Part shown: positions 13,926-14,214 of the stretch, in pieces
Layout of the letters: the number at the start of each line of letters is the position of its first letter
Numbering within the stretch: the first letter of the stretch is position 1
DNA from: JAJTFW01 sp046160245
GTDB taxonomy: Bacteria; Bacteroidota; Bacteroidia; AKYH767-A; OLB10
Direction of reading: 5' to 3'
DNA: 14,214 bases
Assembly: GCA_046160245.1 (NCBI GenBank)
Contig: JBJXGU010000268.1
Coordinates: 1 to 14,214 of the forward strand
The notes under the pieces: generated by a model
The model's database searches: none
Seen by the model: only the letters and a program-made list of their open reading frames with translations
What the model was told of the DNA's origin: nothing
Program-made: the position numbers and the translations under genes

Positions 13926-13941
13926 TTCCAATTGACGTTAC
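13916..13941. promoter_or_regulatory. Inverted repeat around the sigma-gene start, with a possible ECF -10 element
   Basis: GTAACG (13916-13921) and CGTTAC (13936-13941) are inverted copies 14 bases apart and straddle the ATG. On the minus strand the repeat contains CGTC (13937-13934), a common ECF -10 core. GAAAT followed by an A-rich spacer lies about 18 bases upstream of it. A second minus-strand CGTCTAA stands right after the sigma stop (13391-13385), before the anti-sigma gene. Autoregulation is possible but not shown. Confidence 0.25.
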
Positions 13942-13995
13942 GAATATATTTTTTTATTTCGAGAAAATGCATCATAAACAATTGGACAAGTTAAG

Positions 13996-14214
13996 TTACC
14001 CCAGATTACCGCCTATCCGACTGTAGATCGCAGATGGAATCCAATCTCTTTTCGTGCCTAAACGCATTCGCTTTGCTTTTCGATAAGATTCGAAAGAATG
14101 CTGACTCATTAAATGGAGCGCGGAAGTATTATCCATGGGAAATACAACGTTGTCGCTTTTGGAAAGATGTAATTTTAGTAATTCAATTCCTGCCGATGGT
14201 TGTTCCGCTAAAAT
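13996..14214 (-). CDS. C-terminal part of a GNAT-like acetyltransferase (5' end outside window)
   Basis: An open frame enters from the right edge and ends at TAA (13998-13996), showing 72 residues. The visible part reads AGIELLKLHLSK, VVFPMDNTSALHLMSQHSF, AKRMRLGTKRDW and ends IYSRIGGNLG. The layout fits the C-terminal lobe of GNAT proteins of the Acetyltransf_18/YitH kind. There the partner-strand acid plus N-x-x-A-L, a Gly/Ser-Phe and an RMxxG motif are followed by a terminal G-x-x-x-G. The start, acetyl-CoA motif and length cannot be seen. It lies 70 bases upstream of the sigma gene on the same strand with no clear terminator between, so read-through into the operon is possible. Confidence 0.6.
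   Translation of the reverse strand: MLAEQPSAGIELLKLHLSKSDNVVFPMDNTSALHLMSQHSFESYRKAKRMRLGTKRDWIPSAIYSRIGGNLG

Noticed and set aside
13748..13981. Minus-strand 77-codon frame overlapping the sigma gene start
   Set aside because: It shares bases with sigma region 2 in another frame, has a composition typical of shadow frames, and would leave no space for the sigma promoter.

Overview
The window looks like chromosomal DNA from a member of the Bacteroidota. It is AT-rich. It encodes two proteins with type IX secretion (T9SS) C-terminal sorting domains and a TonB-dependent receptor of the Bacteroidota beta-barrel type. It also carries a DUF2490 protein and several intergenic matches to the Bacteroidota promoter pattern (TTTG, about 20 bases, TAnnTTTG). 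Shine-Dalgarno-like sequences are largely absent. I see no tRNA, rRNA, CRISPR array, insertion sequence or phage gene. All genes but one lie on the minus strand.

Left part (1-5205): a DinB-like protein cut by the window edge, then a likely three-gene unit read leftward. That unit is a small CxxCH lipoprotein, a secreted DUF1579-like protein and a PhnB-like VOC protein, and it ends at a 9-bp-stem hairpin. Upstream on the same strand are a large TonB-type outer-membrane receptor and a second VOC protein.

Middle (5206-9454): a 505-base gene-free divergent region with two strong inverted repeats and a hairpin leader. It precedes a plus-strand secreted protein with a T9SS domain. After it come minus-strand single genes: a class I SAM methyltransferase, a DUF2490 outer-membrane protein and a GNAT acetyltransferase.

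Right part (9454-13931): the most interesting region, a tightly packed minus-strand operon closed by a strong terminator. In transcription order it holds an ECF sigma factor, a small single-TM protein (likely anti-sigma), a membrane-anchored periplasmic metal-sensor-like protein (Spy/CnrX type), an MbnP-family protein, a MauG/MbnH-type di-heme enzyme, and a YHYH-family protein with a T9SS export signal. Three consecutive junctions overlap (ATGA, ATGA in the ancestral frame, and 8 bp). The first three genes resemble CnrYXH-type metal-responsive sigma control, and the next two resemble the MbnP/MbnH pair known from methanobactin operons, where MbnH oxidises a tryptophan of MbnP. I infer a metal-responsive (probably copper) envelope maturation system with a surface-exported third partner. 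The sensor gene appears to carry a one-base deletion, because its conserved-looking tail and stop are intact in the adjacent frame. A partial GNAT-like gene follows at the right edge.
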